Positions 43,762 to 53,234 of a stretch of 64,000 nucleotides of DNA are shown one piece after another (the first letter of the stretch is position 1; each line of letters begins with the position of its first letter). The stretch spans positions 1,812,501 through 1,876,500 of the forward strand of contig NZ_AP022321.1 of NCBI RefSeq assembly GCF_013393365.1, in the 5' to 3' direction. The notes below the pieces were generated by a model that had not been told where the DNA came from, did not search any database, and worked only from the letters and a program-made list of their open reading frames with translations. This stretch comes from Veillonella nakazawae. Its GTDB lineage: Bacteria > Bacillota > Negativicutes > Veillonellales > Veillonellaceae. The position numbers and the translations under genes are program-made.

Positions 43762-45510
43762 ATGAAACTAAATAAATTATCTTTATCCTTGGCAATTACA
43801 TTAGCCCTCGGTTCCACATTCGGCATGGCTCACGCCGAAACAACTGCGGCGCACGCAAAAGCCGAAGTATCTAATGTTGCTACAAAAACTGATACTGCAG
43901 TTAAAACTGATGTTAAACGTGTAGATACATCTGTAAAAAATGATGCTAAACGCGTTGATACGTCCGTTAAAAACGATGCTAAGCATGCAACTACAGTTGT
44001 AAAACACCATACTAAGCATGCTGATGCATCCGTTAAAAGCGATGTAAAACATGTTGATACAGCTGCCAAAAATGATGCTAAACGAGTTGATACATCCGTT
44101 AAAAGCGATGCTAAACGCGTTGATACATCCGTTAAAAACGACGCTAAACGCGTTGATACATCTGTAAAAAATGATGTTAAAGAAGATGCTGCTAAAGTAG
44201 AAGGTAAAAAAGCTGTAAAAGCTAAAGAAAACTTACCTGCTGGTGTATATCCTGACACTAAAGATAACTGGGCTCGCGATGCTATCCAAGCAATGACACA
44301 AGCTGGTTACCTTTCTGGTTACGCAGATAACACATTCAAACCTGGTGCTCAAATCACTCGTGAACAAGCAGCTGCTATTTACGGCAAAGTATTACAACAT
44401 AACTTAAACGAACAAGAATTAGCTGATATCGTAACAAAAGAATCTTCTACATCCTACTCTGACGTAGAAGCAGATCGTTGGTCCAGCTCTGCTATCAAAT
44501 TAGTAAGTGCTGCAGGCGTAATGGAAGGCACATCTAAAACAGCTTTCACACCTAGCAAAACTATGGACCGCGAACAATTCGTAGCATCCGCAGCAAGCTT
44601 GGCTAAGAAATTAAACCTTTCTACACCTGTAAAAACAGAAAAGGTTACTTTCAAAGACGAAGCTAGCATTTCCTCTGCTTACTTAGCAGATATTCAATAC
44701 ATGGCACAACGTGGCATTGTAGCATCTGGGGCAACAGAAAACTTTAACCCTAAACAACCTGTAACAAGAGCACAAGCGGCAACAATCTTGAACCGCATGC
44801 TTAATGGTGCTGGCCTTGCAACACCAAAACATACTACAACTGAAGCTAAAGCTGAAACAGCTGTAAAAGAAGATGTAAAAAAAGCTGATACAGCAGCAGA
44901 AAAAGATGCATCTAAAGTAAGCAAAGATGCTAAAAAAGATGTAGCTAAAGCTGACAAAGCCGTAAAAGCTGATGCAAAAAAAGTTGAAAAAGACGTAAAA
45001 GGCAATAAAAATGCTGCAGTAGCTCAAAAAACTGAACCTACTCGCACAGTTCGCCCTGTTCGTCGTAGCACTTTAAAAGCACTTGATCAAAAACAACAAG
45101 CTGCTTTAGAAGATAAAGTATTCAATGAATTGAATAAAACATATAAAACAGAAGATGCGTTCCAAGATTATGGTGTAATGTACTGGCGCGATAATCAATT
45201 GCACGTAGCATTGAAAACAGATAGCGATATCTCCACAGTAAAAGCTAGCCTTGCTGCACGTGGTGATTCTACTGTAAATAACTATGTTGTAGTTGAACCA
45301 TCCCAATACAGCCAAACAGAATATGATGCAATCGATGCGAACTTCCGCAACTACTACAACAAAAACGAAAAAGCTGGTACAATCCTAGCTACATTCCCTG
45401 ATGTAGAAAACAACCAACTTTATGCTGTTGTAACAACTGCATCTAAAGAAACTCAACAAGGAATGTCTAAATTATTCGGTTCCAAAGTAAAAATGACAGT
45501 TAAACGCTAA
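43762..45510 (+). CDS. SLH-domain exported protein with 11-residue repeats
   Basis: 582 residues with a Sec signal peptide (cut after MAHA near 25). Residues 52-139 are eight 11-residue repeats of the KRVDTSVKNDA type (33 bp each, 43915-44178), predicted helical. Three SLH repeats (~163-211, 233-283, 295-350) should bind the peptidoglycan-linked cell-wall polymer. A Lys/Ala-rich linker (~365-415) and a ~110-residue C-terminal domain follow; the latter resembles that of the next gene. No porin barrel is evident, so it is not an OmpM-type protein. ATG 43762 follows AAAGGAG. Confidence 0.87.
   Translation: MKLNKLSLSLAITLALGSTFGMAHAETTAAHAKAEVSNVATKTDTAVKTDVKRVDTSVKNDAKRVDTSVKNDAKHATTVVKHHTKHADASVKSDVKHVDTAAKNDAKRVDTSVKSDAKRVDTSVKNDAKRVDTSVKNDVKEDAAKVEGKKAVKAKENLPAGVYPDTKDNWARDAIQAMTQAGYLSGYADNTFKPGAQITREQAAAIYGKVLQHNLNEQELADIVTKESSTSYSDVEADRWSSSAIKLVSAAGVMEGTSKTAFTPSKTMDREQFVASAASLAKKLNLSTPVKTEKVTFKDEASISSAYLADIQYMAQRGIVASGATENFNPKQPVTRAQAATILNRMLNGAGLATPKHTTTEAKAETAVKEDVKKADTAAEKDASKVSKDAKKDVAKADKAVKADAKKVEKDVKGNKNAAVAQKTEPTRTVRPVRRSTLKALDQKQQAALEDKVFNELNKTYKTEDAFQDYGVMYWRDNQLHVALKTDSDISTVKASLAARGDSTVNNYVVVEPSQYSQTEYDAIDANFRNYYNKNEKAGTILATFPDVENNQLYAVVTTASKETQQGMSKLFGSKVKMTVKR
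43915..44178 (+). repeat. Eight 33-bp in-frame repeats in the SLH gene
   Basis: 264 bp, exactly eight units of 33 bp, each encoding an 11-residue block. Some units (KHATTVVKHHT, KHADASVKSDV) have diverged; the last two are nearly identical (KRVDTSVKNDA, KRVDTSVKNDV). Such arrays expand and contract by slippage, so copy number may vary between strains. Confidence 0.85.
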
Positions 45511-45531
45511 TAGGCGTTCACTCAACTAGCC

Positions 45532-45570
45532 AAGGCAGCGTATACGTTTAGTATTACGCTGCTTTGTTTA
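45532..45570 (+). terminator. Terminator after the first SLH gene
   Basis: AAGGCAGCGTA (45532-45542) pairs with TACGCTGCTTT (45555-45565), one G-U pair, followed by GTTTATATC. The U-run is imperfect. Confidence 0.75.
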
Positions 45571-45688
45571 TATCACTATGCATGCCTTATTATTCGCTAT
45601 ATAATGGATATAGATTTTATTGTTGGTGAAAGTTTATATTCTTCGGCTATAGAACGTTAGCCATTTACCATAATTAGGAAGGATTTTT

Positions 45689-47065
45689 ATGTACAAGAAT
45701 ACCCCTTATGTATTACGTGCCCTTGTTTTAGGCACACTATTAGCTACAACAGGCCTTAGTTTTGTGTCTGCTAATACTACAACTCATGCTCCTGCAGTAG
45801 CCTCCACAAAAGCTGAAGCGTCTACAGTAGTCAATACAAAAGCAGTTACACCAAAAACAGATGCTTCTAACGTAGAAGCAACTAAAGTAGAGTCTCCTAA
45901 ATTTGATGCTGCTAAAGCTGCCACACCTATGGTTGTAAATACATCTATTGGTACGCCTCAAGATATTCAAAAAATCCGTGCCCACATCTTCTCTGATGTA
46001 CCTAGTGATTTCTGGGCTGCCAACTCTATCAGTACTGTAACAAAAGCAAATCTTATGAAAGGTTATTCTGACGGTACATTCCGACCTAACCAACCTATGA
46101 CTCGTGAAGAAGTAGCTGCTCTCTTCAACAACATCACAGATGATGGTACAGCAGCCTTCTTATCTACCAAATTTAAAGATATTACCTCTGATCGTTGGTC
46201 TGCCCTTGCTATCGAATCTGTAGCGCGCAAAAATATCATCAGCGGCTATGGCGATAACACATATAAACCTGAAAAATATATGTCTCGCCAAGAATTCGCT
46301 GTAGTAGCAGACAACTACATTCACTACTTAGGATACACAACAGAGGATCCAACAGCACTTGATAGTATTGCTTATGGAGACCAAAAATTCGTAGCTCCTT
46401 GGGCTCAAGACGCAGTGCGTGAACTTGCATACCTTGGCTTCACAAACTACGCTCCTGGCACATTATTCAACCCTGAAAAATATGTAACTCGTGCTGAAGC
46501 AGCTGAGATTGCATACCGCATGACACAAACAGAGCAAGCACTTGCCTTCCACAATACATTGTTCAAACAACAAGTAGAAAGCAAAACAGCTACTATTATC
46601 GACAAAACATTAGGCTATGGCAATGACTTCACTAAATTCCGTCAAGACGGTGCCCTCTTCTGGGATGGTGGGAAATTACATGCTTCTTTAACAGATAAGA
46701 AAAAAGCTGATGCTGTTGCGCATGCAATTTCTGAAACTCAAGATCCACAACTTGAAAGTGCTCTTGTAGTATCTCAAGGCAAATTAAATCAAGCGCAACT
46801 TGAAGATTATCAATCCGATGCTCTTGATTTATACAAAGCTAAAGAGCCAAAAGGTAATATCATTTCCATCCGTCCTAATGACGATACAAGCGCTCTTATC
46901 ATCACAGCAGACTCCGTTCAAAAGGACACTGTGAAAGCTTTCAAAAAGAAATTCAAAAACAATGTAGTCGTAGAATTACCACAACCAGAGACAGTAAAAG
47001 CGGATGCAGCAATCCAATTCCCATTGCCTCCACGCGTAAACTACTACGATACAACAAATAAATAA
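45689..47065 (+). CDS. SLH-domain exported protein
   Basis: 458 residues with a Sec signal peptide (cut near VSA|NTT, residue 28). A Thr/Ala/Lys-rich segment follows, then SLH repeats at ~100-146 (FSDVPSDFWAANSISTVTKA), ~161-207 (FKDITSDRWSALAIESVARK) and ~215-275 (a weak, longer copy). The C-terminal ~150 residues (QDGALFWDGGKLHASL) resemble the end of the preceding SLH protein. Both genes point the same way but each has its own terminator, so they are likely duplicated paralogs rather than an operon. The start follows AGGAAGG. Confidence 0.86.
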   Translation: MYKNTPYVLRALVLGTLLATTGLSFVSANTTTHAPAVASTKAEASTVVNTKAVTPKTDASNVEATKVESPKFDAAKAATPMVVNTSIGTPQDIQKIRAHIFSDVPSDFWAANSISTVTKANLMKGYSDGTFRPNQPMTREEVAALFNNITDDGTAAFLSTKFKDITSDRWSALAIESVARKNIISGYGDNTYKPEKYMSRQEFAVVADNYIHYLGYTTEDPTALDSIAYGDQKFVAPWAQDAVRELAYLGFTNYAPGTLFNPEKYVTRAEAAEIAYRMTQTEQALAFHNTLFKQQVESKTATIIDKTLGYGNDFTKFRQDGALFWDGGKLHASLTDKKKADAVAHAISETQDPQLESALVVSQGKLNQAQLEDYQSDALDLYKAKEPKGNIISIRPNDDTSALIITADSVQKDTVKAFKKKFKNNVVVELPQPETVKADAAIQFPLPPRVNYYDTTNK

Positions 47066-47078
47066 TTAAATAAACTCA

Positions 47079-47115
47079 ATAACAAAAAGCCGTGTTCTTA
47101 CACGGCTTTTTGTTG
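47079..47115 (+). terminator. Terminator of the second SLH gene
   Basis: AACAAAAAGCCGTGT (47081-47095) pairs perfectly with ACACGGCTTTTTGTT (47100-47114) with a 4-nt loop. Confidence 0.88.
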
Positions 47116-47162
47116 TATCCCCATCAAAATGTATGATAAGACTACTATTAAATCTATAATGC

Positions 47163-47199
47163 AAAAAAAAGAACCGCCCCTAAAGGAGCGGTTCTTTCA
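47163..47199 (-). terminator. Terminator of the DUF3298-like / OPT unit
   Basis: AAAGAACCGC (47168-47177) pairs with GCGGTTCTTT (47188-47197); the A8 on the left gives a minus-strand U-run. It lies ~50 bp past the 47250 stop. Confidence 0.85.
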
Positions 47200-47249
47200 C
47201 AATTAAACAGCTGTTACTATACACACATAATCGAATTCACACAGTTCGA

Positions 47250-48092
47250 TTATTTTTTTGTTACATCATTTTGGCGGTCACGTAGATTACCAACTGGTAC
47301 ATATACGGTACCTGCACTGTGGATTGTATCCACGTCTTGTTGCATTACCATTACAACAGAATAGTCATCAGTTGTGTAGAATTCAGTAGGCATTTTGTCG
47401 ATGTTTACTTCGCCGCCCAATTGATTCTTCACATCTTGATTATTCTCAATAGCATTCACTAATTCTTTTTTGTTAAGACCACCAAGGTCATACAAGGATA
47501 ATTGACGACCTGTTGTAGTGTTGAATGTGAAGCCTTTTACATAGTTGACGCCATTAGCATCACGATCACGCATTGTGTACGTATGAATCAATACACTGAA
47601 GATACCATTTTTGTCTGTTTTAACATCGTAGTACATAACTACATTTGTTTTATCAGATTCTTTGGTATTCATTTTTTCTACGTCGTTTTGTACTTTAGCA
47701 ACGTATTTTTTGATAGTATTATTGATTGCTTTTTCTACAATTGGGCTAACAGATTTAACTGTTGGGAACACTAGATCAAGATGATCTGTTGTGGATTCCA
47801 CTGGAGATACAGCCACCTCTTTGCGGTCCATATAGCGGTCCGCATTTGGTGCTACTACTTCAACTGCATCGCGATCAACCTTAGATGCTACAGAGCGCAA
47901 CGCACGGTTTTGCTCTGGTGTAGCAGTACTAGAGATACGGTATGTTAAATCGTTGCGATTTACTTTATTCGTATCAGCTTGAACTGTTTGCACTGTTGCA
48001 GTGTCTTTAGTTACGGGAATTTCGCTTGCTGCGAAGGATACTACTGGCAATGCAGCAGCCATCATGATGAGTACAGACTGTTTTAATTTCAT
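47250..48092 (-). CDS. Exported DUF3298/RsiV-like protein
   Basis: 280 residues with a Sec signal peptide (cut near SFA|ASE, residue 22). The C-terminal half (GVNYVKGFTFNTTTGRQLSL, then LYDLGGLNKKELVNAIE and FYTTDDYSVVMVMQ) matches the DUF3298-type domain found in RsiV and PdaC. In Bacillus such domains bind lysozyme or act near peptidoglycan; here the role is inferred only. It starts 10 bp after the OPT transporter stop, so the two are co-transcribed. Confidence 0.8.
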   Translation of the reverse strand: MKLKQSVLIMMAAALPVVSFAASEIPVTKDTATVQTVQADTNKVNRNDLTYRISSTATPEQNRALRSVASKVDRDAVEVVAPNADRYMDRKEVAVSPVESTTDHLDLVFPTVKSVSPIVEKAINNTIKKYVAKVQNDVEKMNTKESDKTNVVMYYDVKTDKNGIFSVLIHTYTMRDRDANGVNYVKGFTFNTTTGRQLSLYDLGGLNKKELVNAIENNQDVKNQLGGEVNIDKMPTEFYTTDDYSVVMVMQQDVDTIHSAGTVYVPVGNLRDRQNDVTKK

Positions 48093-48102
48093 TGTTTACC
48101 TC

Positions 48103-50184
48103 TTATTGTTGTTCTTGCTCAGCTTTCATTGCTAAAGCTTCTTCTTTATTGAATTTGTGAGTTACAACACGACGAACAAGGTAGAGACCAGAGAATGCAA
48201 ATGCAAGCAATCCTAACCATTGTGCTGTGCTTTCAAAATCAGGACCTACTAATTCAAGTGGAGATTCACCGCCACCAGTTGTAACAGACAATACAATAAT
48301 AACAGCTATGATTACACCAATCAAGCTTTCACCAACAATCAAACCAGAAGCGAAGAGAACGCCACGGCGGTTAGATTGTTCAACATCGTACTCAGCGAGT
48401 TCGCCAGCACGCATTTTAGCACGAGCTACTAGGTAACGGCCTACGAAGTAGCTAATGAAAGAACCTATAATGAGAGGCACTTCCAATGTTGGTGGTAAGT
48501 AGATACCCATACCAACTGCCAATGGAGGCAATGTTAAGGAAGCTGTTGTGCTCTTAAGAATCAAGTTAACGATAATTGCTACAACGCCAACACCAACGCC
48601 GATCAAGATATAATCCCATTCCATGCTGGAGTTGAAGATACCTTGAGCAATTGTAGTCATCAAAGTTGCTTGAGGTGCGGATAATGCAGCATTAGGGTCC
48701 ATTTCAGCACGTGGTAACGCACCTGTGAAGCCGTATGCTTGGTAAAGCAAGTTAAGAACTGGAGCAATTGCAACTGCACCGGCTACGGAACCAAGTAACA
48801 ACGCAATTTGTTGACGCCAAGGTGTTGCACCAACGAGTTGACCTGTTTTCAAGTCTTGCAAGTTATCGTTAGAAATAGATGCAATGGCGATAACTACGGA
48901 TGTCATGAAGATAGCCATAGCTGTAGCGAATTGTACGCCTGCTTCTGTAGCGAACAAGTTATTTTCAGAAGCGATGAAGTACACCACTAAGGAAGAAATA
49001 ATAGTCGCCAAGATACCAATACCAGAGATTGGAGATGCAGATGTACCGATAAGACCTGCCATGTAACCACATGCAGCAGCTACGAAGAAGCCGATTAGCA
49101 ATGCTACGAGAACACCTACGATAACAAGTGTCCACATTAAGCCTGCGCTAATAGGTACTGCAGAAACGAATTCCCAGAATGTGAATACTAAACCAATAAG
49201 AATAACTGCGAACACGCCTAAAACGGATTTTGTACTCATATCTGTATCCATACGATGCAATTCGCGTTCACTAGAACTGCTGTTCATGGATTTAACAGAA
49301 ATTTTCATACCTTCGATGATAGGTTTGATCAATGTAATCAAAGTCCAAATCGCTGCGATACCGATAGCACCCGCACCGATGAAACGAACTTTAGACTTCC
49401 AAACAGCCATTGCAAACTTAGCAGTAGCACCGCCATCTGGAGCAAAGATATTAGTGAAATAAGGTACGAAGCCAGCCCACGCGATGAGTACACCAACTAG
49501 GATAGCGATACCAGAAGCGATACCGATAAGGTAACCAGCACCTAACAACGCTGTAGAGAAGCCCAATGGAATTTGCGTAATACCTTTGCTACCTACAGGA
49601 AGCCAGAAGCTCATGCTGTCCCCAAGAACTTTGAAGCCGTTCGCACAAAGACTGATAAGACCAGCTACCAAACCACCGGATACGATATCGCCCATACCGG
49701 AGCTAGATTGAGGGCCTTGGCCACCATTGTGAGAACCAACCTTCAAGATTTCTGCTGCTGCACGGCCTTCTGGATATGGTAGATCACTATTTACTACCAT
49801 GGCACGACGCAATGGAATGGTGAATAACACGCCAAGAGAACCACCGCATGCGCAGAGCAAGAATGTTTGCCAGAATGGGAAACCATTCCAATAGCCAAGC
49901 ATAAGTAGACCTGGCAAGATAAAGATAATTGCGGACAAAGTACCAGCTGCGGAAGCCTGTGTTTGTACCATGTTGTTTTCAAGAACGTTAGAATCCTTGA
50001 AGAAACGTAAAATTGCCATTGAAATAATGGCTGCCGGAATGGATGACGAGAATGTCAAACCAACCTTCAAACCGAGATATACGTTAGATGCTGTAAAAAT
50101 TACAGTAATCAATGCACCAAGTAGCATCCCACGTAGTGTCAGTTCCGGCAGATGAAGGTCATGGCTCATAAAGTCATGTTTCAT
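48103..50184 (-). CDS. OPT-family oligopeptide transporter
   Basis: 693 residues with 14-16 hydrophobic segments. The OPT signature is seen in LTLRGMLLGALITVIFTASNVYLGLK near the N-terminus, plus NLQDLKTGQLVGATPWRQQIA and ASGLIVGESLIGVIIAV. Bacterial OPT members import short peptides or metal-chelate complexes by proton symport; substrate unknown. It is the first gene of a two-gene unit with the DUF3298-like protein. ATG 50184 follows AGAGGAGGTAAGTACTT. Confidence 0.9.
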   Translation of the reverse strand: MKHDFMSHDLHLPELTLRGMLLGALITVIFTASNVYLGLKVGLTFSSSIPAAIISMAILRFFKDSNVLENNMVQTQASAAGTLSAIIFILPGLLMLGYWNGFPFWQTFLLCACGGSLGVLFTIPLRRAMVVNSDLPYPEGRAAAEILKVGSHNGGQGPQSSSGMGDIVSGGLVAGLISLCANGFKVLGDSMSFWLPVGSKGITQIPLGFSTALLGAGYLIGIASGIAILVGVLIAWAGFVPYFTNIFAPDGGATAKFAMAVWKSKVRFIGAGAIGIAAIWTLITLIKPIIEGMKISVKSMNSSSSERELHRMDTDMSTKSVLGVFAVILIGLVFTFWEFVSAVPISAGLMWTLVIVGVLVALLIGFFVAAACGYMAGLIGTSASPISGIGILATIISSLVVYFIASENNLFATEAGVQFATAMAIFMTSVVIAIASISNDNLQDLKTGQLVGATPWRQQIALLLGSVAGAVAIAPVLNLLYQAYGFTGALPRAEMDPNAALSAPQATLMTTIAQGIFNSSMEWDYILIGVGVGVVAIIVNLILKSTTASLTLPPLAVGMGIYLPPTLEVPLIIGSFISYFVGRYLVARAKMRAGELAEYDVEQSNRRGVLFASGLIVGESLIGVIIAVIIVLSVTTGGGESPLELVGPDFESTAQWLGLLAFAFSGLYLVRRVVTHKFNKEEALAMKAEQEQQ

Positions 50185-50680
50185 AAGTACTTACCTCCTC
50201 TGTGAAACTAGAGCTTAAAACAATATAATAAGCTACTTCCATTTTAACGTGTTAAAGCGATGATTTCAATATATATGCGATATTTATAATGTATACATGT
50301 AAAAGATTCTAAAATTTAGATCCTCTAACAAATACTTTGAAATGTCTATTCTTTCCTCTAAAAACTGTACTAAGCGTGGTAACCCTACAAAAGCCTCCAA
50401 AGCCATTTACCCCGCTACGCGGGGCCACTAAGTCATTTTTGGACTATCGCCTTTCCCCTCTCAAATCAACCTTATATGAAACATGTATACAAATTAATAT
50501 AAATCATCGCATATATATGGGGAGAAGAAAAAAGCTGTATATGCACAAATCGCATATACAACTCTCTTCTATATGAAAATAGAAATCATTATCTTTCATT
50601 CTGTACAAATATACAGGATTTTATATAATTAAAGTACCGACGATAAGGTCGGCATGTCTTTTAAGGAGGTTGTAAACATT
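50185..50680. other. Intergenic region between OPT and fumC with a GC-rich hairpin
   Basis: 496 bp, AT-rich apart from a GC island around a perfect CCCCGC-TAC-GCGGGG hairpin (50410-50424) that has no U-run. A second hairpin, GTATATGC with GCATATAC (about 50535-50557), lies further toward fumC. The remainder holds the divergent promoters; no coding frame convinces me. Confidence 0.5.
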
Positions 50681-52036
50681 ATGGAAACAAGAACTGAATA
50701 TGATTCAATGGGACCAGTCGAAGTCGACGCTAGACGAATTTACGGACCTCAAACGCAACGCTCGTTCAATAACTTTAAGATCGGTGACCACCGCATCCCT
50801 ATTGAACAAATCAAAGCGCTTGCGCTTGTCAAAAAAGCATGTGCTTTAACTAATGCTAAGTGTGGCGCAGTAACTGAGGAAAAAGCGAAACTCATCGCTC
50901 AAGTAGTAGATGAAATCGTGGAAGGCAAATGGAATGATGAATTCCCATTAACAGTATTCCAAACAGGTTCTGGCACACAAACTAATATGAATGTGAACGA
51001 GGTAATCGCTCACCGGGCTAAACAGTTAGATGAAAGCAATCCGCTTCATCCTAACGACGATGTAAACCGCGGCCAAAGTACAAACGATACATTCCCTACG
51101 GCAATGCATATCTGCGCATACTTTGAAATTACAAAACGCGTAATCCCTGCATTGGACGGTCTTATCGAATCTTTCGAGAAATTGCAAGAAAAAGGAAAAG
51201 GCTTACAAAAAGTTGGTCGTACTCATCTGCAAGACGCGACTTTCATCATGGTGGACCAAGAAATCAGCGCCTTTGTGGACGGCTTAAAAACTGCAAAAAC
51301 TATGCTCCTTCAAAATGCTGACTACCTACTCGACGTAGCCCTTGGCGGCACTGCGGTCGGCACAGGTGTAAACACGCCTAAAGGCTATCTAGACGTTATG
51401 GAAACTGTATTGCCAGAGGTAACAGGTGCTCCATTCCGCGTGAAGAACAATAAATTCCAAGGACTCGCTCTTAAAGATGCGTTCATGATGGCTCACGGTG
51501 CACTTAACACATTGGCTACGACACTATTCAAAATCGCTAACGATGTTCGCTTCTTAGGTTCTGGCCCTCGTTGCGGTTACGGCGAATGGCATCTACCTGA
51601 AAACGAACCGGGCTCCTCCATCATGCCAGGCAAGGTCAACCCTACACAATGTGAAGCCTTGACCATGGTATGCGCTCAAGTATTCGGTCACAATACGACT
51701 ATGACACTCTGTGCAGGCAGCGGTGCATTCCAATTGAACGTATACATGCCTATCATGATTTATGATTTTGTTGAAAGCTGTCGCCTCCTCGCAGATGCAA
51801 TGAATTCTTTCACAACACACTGCATCGACGGTGTCGAATTCGTACCTGAAAAACTCAACTTCTTTGTAGAACAATCCCTCATGATCGCTACATCTCTAAC
51901 ACCATACATCGGCTACGATAAGAGTGCTAAGGTTGTAAAAGAAGCGTACAAACGCGGTTGCTCTATTAAAGAAATCATCTTAGAAGAAAAACTCATGACC
52001 GAAGACGAATTTGCTGAAGCAGTTCGCATGAAATAA
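50681..52036 (+). CDS. fumC: Class II fumarate hydratase
   Basis: 451 residues. Hydrates fumarate to L-malate, or the reverse in fermentative propionate production. GSSIMPGKVNPTQCEA (near 305) identifies fumarase rather than aspartase, which has PAKVNP; TQTNMNVNEVIAHRA, GQSTNDTFPTA, KVGRTHLQDA and GGTAVGTGVNT are further family blocks. The ATG at 50681 follows AAGGAGG, at rather long spacing (11 bp); the next in-frame ATG is 27 bp downstream and has no ribosome site. Ends in a strong terminator. Confidence 0.93.
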   Translation: METRTEYDSMGPVEVDARRIYGPQTQRSFNNFKIGDHRIPIEQIKALALVKKACALTNAKCGAVTEEKAKLIAQVVDEIVEGKWNDEFPLTVFQTGSGTQTNMNVNEVIAHRAKQLDESNPLHPNDDVNRGQSTNDTFPTAMHICAYFEITKRVIPALDGLIESFEKLQEKGKGLQKVGRTHLQDATFIMVDQEISAFVDGLKTAKTMLLQNADYLLDVALGGTAVGTGVNTPKGYLDVMETVLPEVTGAPFRVKNNKFQGLALKDAFMMAHGALNTLATTLFKIANDVRFLGSGPRCGYGEWHLPENEPGSSIMPGKVNPTQCEALTMVCAQVFGHNTTMTLCAGSGAFQLNVYMPIMIYDFVESCRLLADAMNSFTTHCIDGVEFVPEKLNFFVEQSLMIATSLTPYIGYDKSAKVVKEAYKRGCSIKEIILEEKLMTEDEFAEAVRMK

Positions 52037-52093
52037 AATCTCTCTTATCTTTATGACATATCTGTAACATCCTCTCATACCTCAAATGAACGG

Positions 52094-52127
52094 AAAAGCC
52101 CCGATACGTTTTCATATCGGGGCTTTC
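52094..52127. terminator. fumC terminator
   Basis: AAAGCCCCGATA (52095-52106) pairs perfectly with TATCGGGGCTTT (52115-52126). Also suitably placed for the convergent minus-strand gene at 52139. Confidence 0.88.
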
Positions 52128-52138
52128 TATCTTTAATC

Positions 52139-52540
52139 TTATATTAGCTTATTAACTTTTAACAAAATTAGCGCAGACATTATGTAAGCAAACATAAAAA
52201 GAACTACATACATCTGTTTTTTTCTAGCCCATTCATAATAGCGACTATGAGGTGGCTGTTTTAATAATACAGCTAACACAAAAACAGGCTGCAAGAACCA
52301 CACCAATACAATTGGCACAGCGATGTAATCTAAGAAATAAAACATGCTAAACAGCATAAACGGGTATGTAATAATTGCCGACCAGGAAAAAACTTTCATA
52401 AAACCATAATCAGAATTAGCAATTAAAGATACTAATAATGGTGAAAGCTTTTTCCTTAATAAGATTTTATAAATAAGCCAATATAAAGCAATCCACGAAA
52501 AAAGGATGGCCTCTAAAACTAATGGTAAATGTATATGCAC
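52139..52540 (-). CDS. Small multi-pass membrane protein of unknown function
   Basis: 133 residues with about four hydrophobic helices, separated by an Arg/Lys-rich loop (SRYYEWARKKQ). The start codon is GTG at 52540, six bases after AAAGAGG. It begins 5 bp after the stop of the 67-residue gene upstream. I recognise no family. Together with the next three entries it forms a cluster of small hydrophobic proteins of unusually low GC. Confidence 0.6.
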   Translation of the reverse strand: MHIHLPLVLEAILFSWIALYWLIYKILLRKKLSPLLVSLIANSDYGFMKVFSWSAIITYPFMLFSMFYFLDYIAVPIVLVWFLQPVFVLAVLLKQPPHSRYYEWARKKQMYVVLFMFAYIMSALILLKVNKLI

Positions 52541-52545
52541 AAATG

Positions 52546-52749
52546 CTAACCTCTTTTACGTCTTAAGTAGTTATAAATATAGTTCCATACCACATAGAAC
52601 AAAAGTATTATGACATATGCGATAACAAAGAAATAAAAGTCTACTTCATCTTCAATCAACTCTGGGTTTGTGACAAGACTATATGGAATACATATAAGTA
52701 AAAAAAGTACTAAGCCTCGCACAAAATAATTATAGATTTTTAAAAACAT
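52546..52749 (-). CDS. 67-residue membrane protein of unknown function
   Basis: Two hydrophobic segments (LVLFLLICIPYSLV near 14-27 and FYFFVIAYVIILLFYVVW near 38-55) ending in a basic tail (YNYLRRKRG). It lies between two other small membrane proteins. A weak GTGAG precedes the ATG. No family recognised; a false ORF is possible but its position and fit in the cluster argue for a gene. Confidence 0.5.
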   Translation of the reverse strand: MFLKIYNYFVRGLVLFLLICIPYSLVTNPELIEDEVDFYFFVIAYVIILLFYVVWNYIYNYLRRKRG

Positions 52750-52778
52750 ATTCTCACACCAACCTTAAAACTTTAGCT

Positions 52779-53081
52779 CTAATATCTCATAACTTTTATA
52801 GCTATTAATATCATAAAAAATACGATTAGAAAAACATATGTCATATTGAATAGATTATTAATCTCTTTAAACCCATTTTGCTTAAATGCTTGTATTAATA
52901 AGTTTACTTGTTTACGACTTAACATATATAAAACTATGTGCAATACTATCCCCGCTAGTATTGCTGCTTTTAGATTTCCTTCGTATCCACCAGTTATCAT
53001 TGCGCTAATAAGAGCTATATCCATAAGAATAATTGGAATAGCACATATAATAACTCTGTAGATAAAAAATTTACTATACAT
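52779..53081 (-). CDS. 100-residue membrane protein, paralog of its neighbour
   Basis: About three hydrophobic helices. It has the same length as, and clear similarity to, the protein at 53235: MYSKFFIYRVIIC with MYSKSFIHKFLIC, YEGNLKAAILAGIVLH with YKGYLKIAVLVAVGCH, and LIQAFKQNGFKE with IIQAFKNDTFNE. Tandem duplication is therefore evident. ATG 53081 follows AGGTG; an upstream extension to 53123 has no ribosome site. Function unknown. Confidence 0.65.
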   Translation of the reverse strand: MYSKFFIYRVIICAIPIILMDIALISAMITGGYEGNLKAAILAGIVLHIVLYMLSRKQVNLLIQAFKQNGFKEINNLFNMTYVFLIVFFMILIAIKVMRY

Positions 53082-53172
53082 TAATCTACACCTACAAATT
53101 AACTCTGCTCTATTAATCAACACAATTAAAATTTTAACTCTAATATATCATAATTTTTATATAAGTTCATAT

Positions 53173-53218
53173 AATAAAAAGAGGTATTGTATTTTCATAT
53201 ACAACACCTCTTTTAGTT
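53173..53218 (-). terminator. Terminator of the 100-residue paralog
   Basis: AAAAGAGGTATTGTAT (53177-53192) with ATACAACACCTCTTTT (53199-53214), one mismatch. T-rich on both sides. Confidence 0.8.
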
Positions 53219-53234
53219 TGTTCCCTATGGTTTT

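Noticed and set aside
43915..44178. 33-bp repeats as a CRISPR array
   Set aside because: The units are contiguous without spacers, in frame, and encode 11-residue protein repeats.
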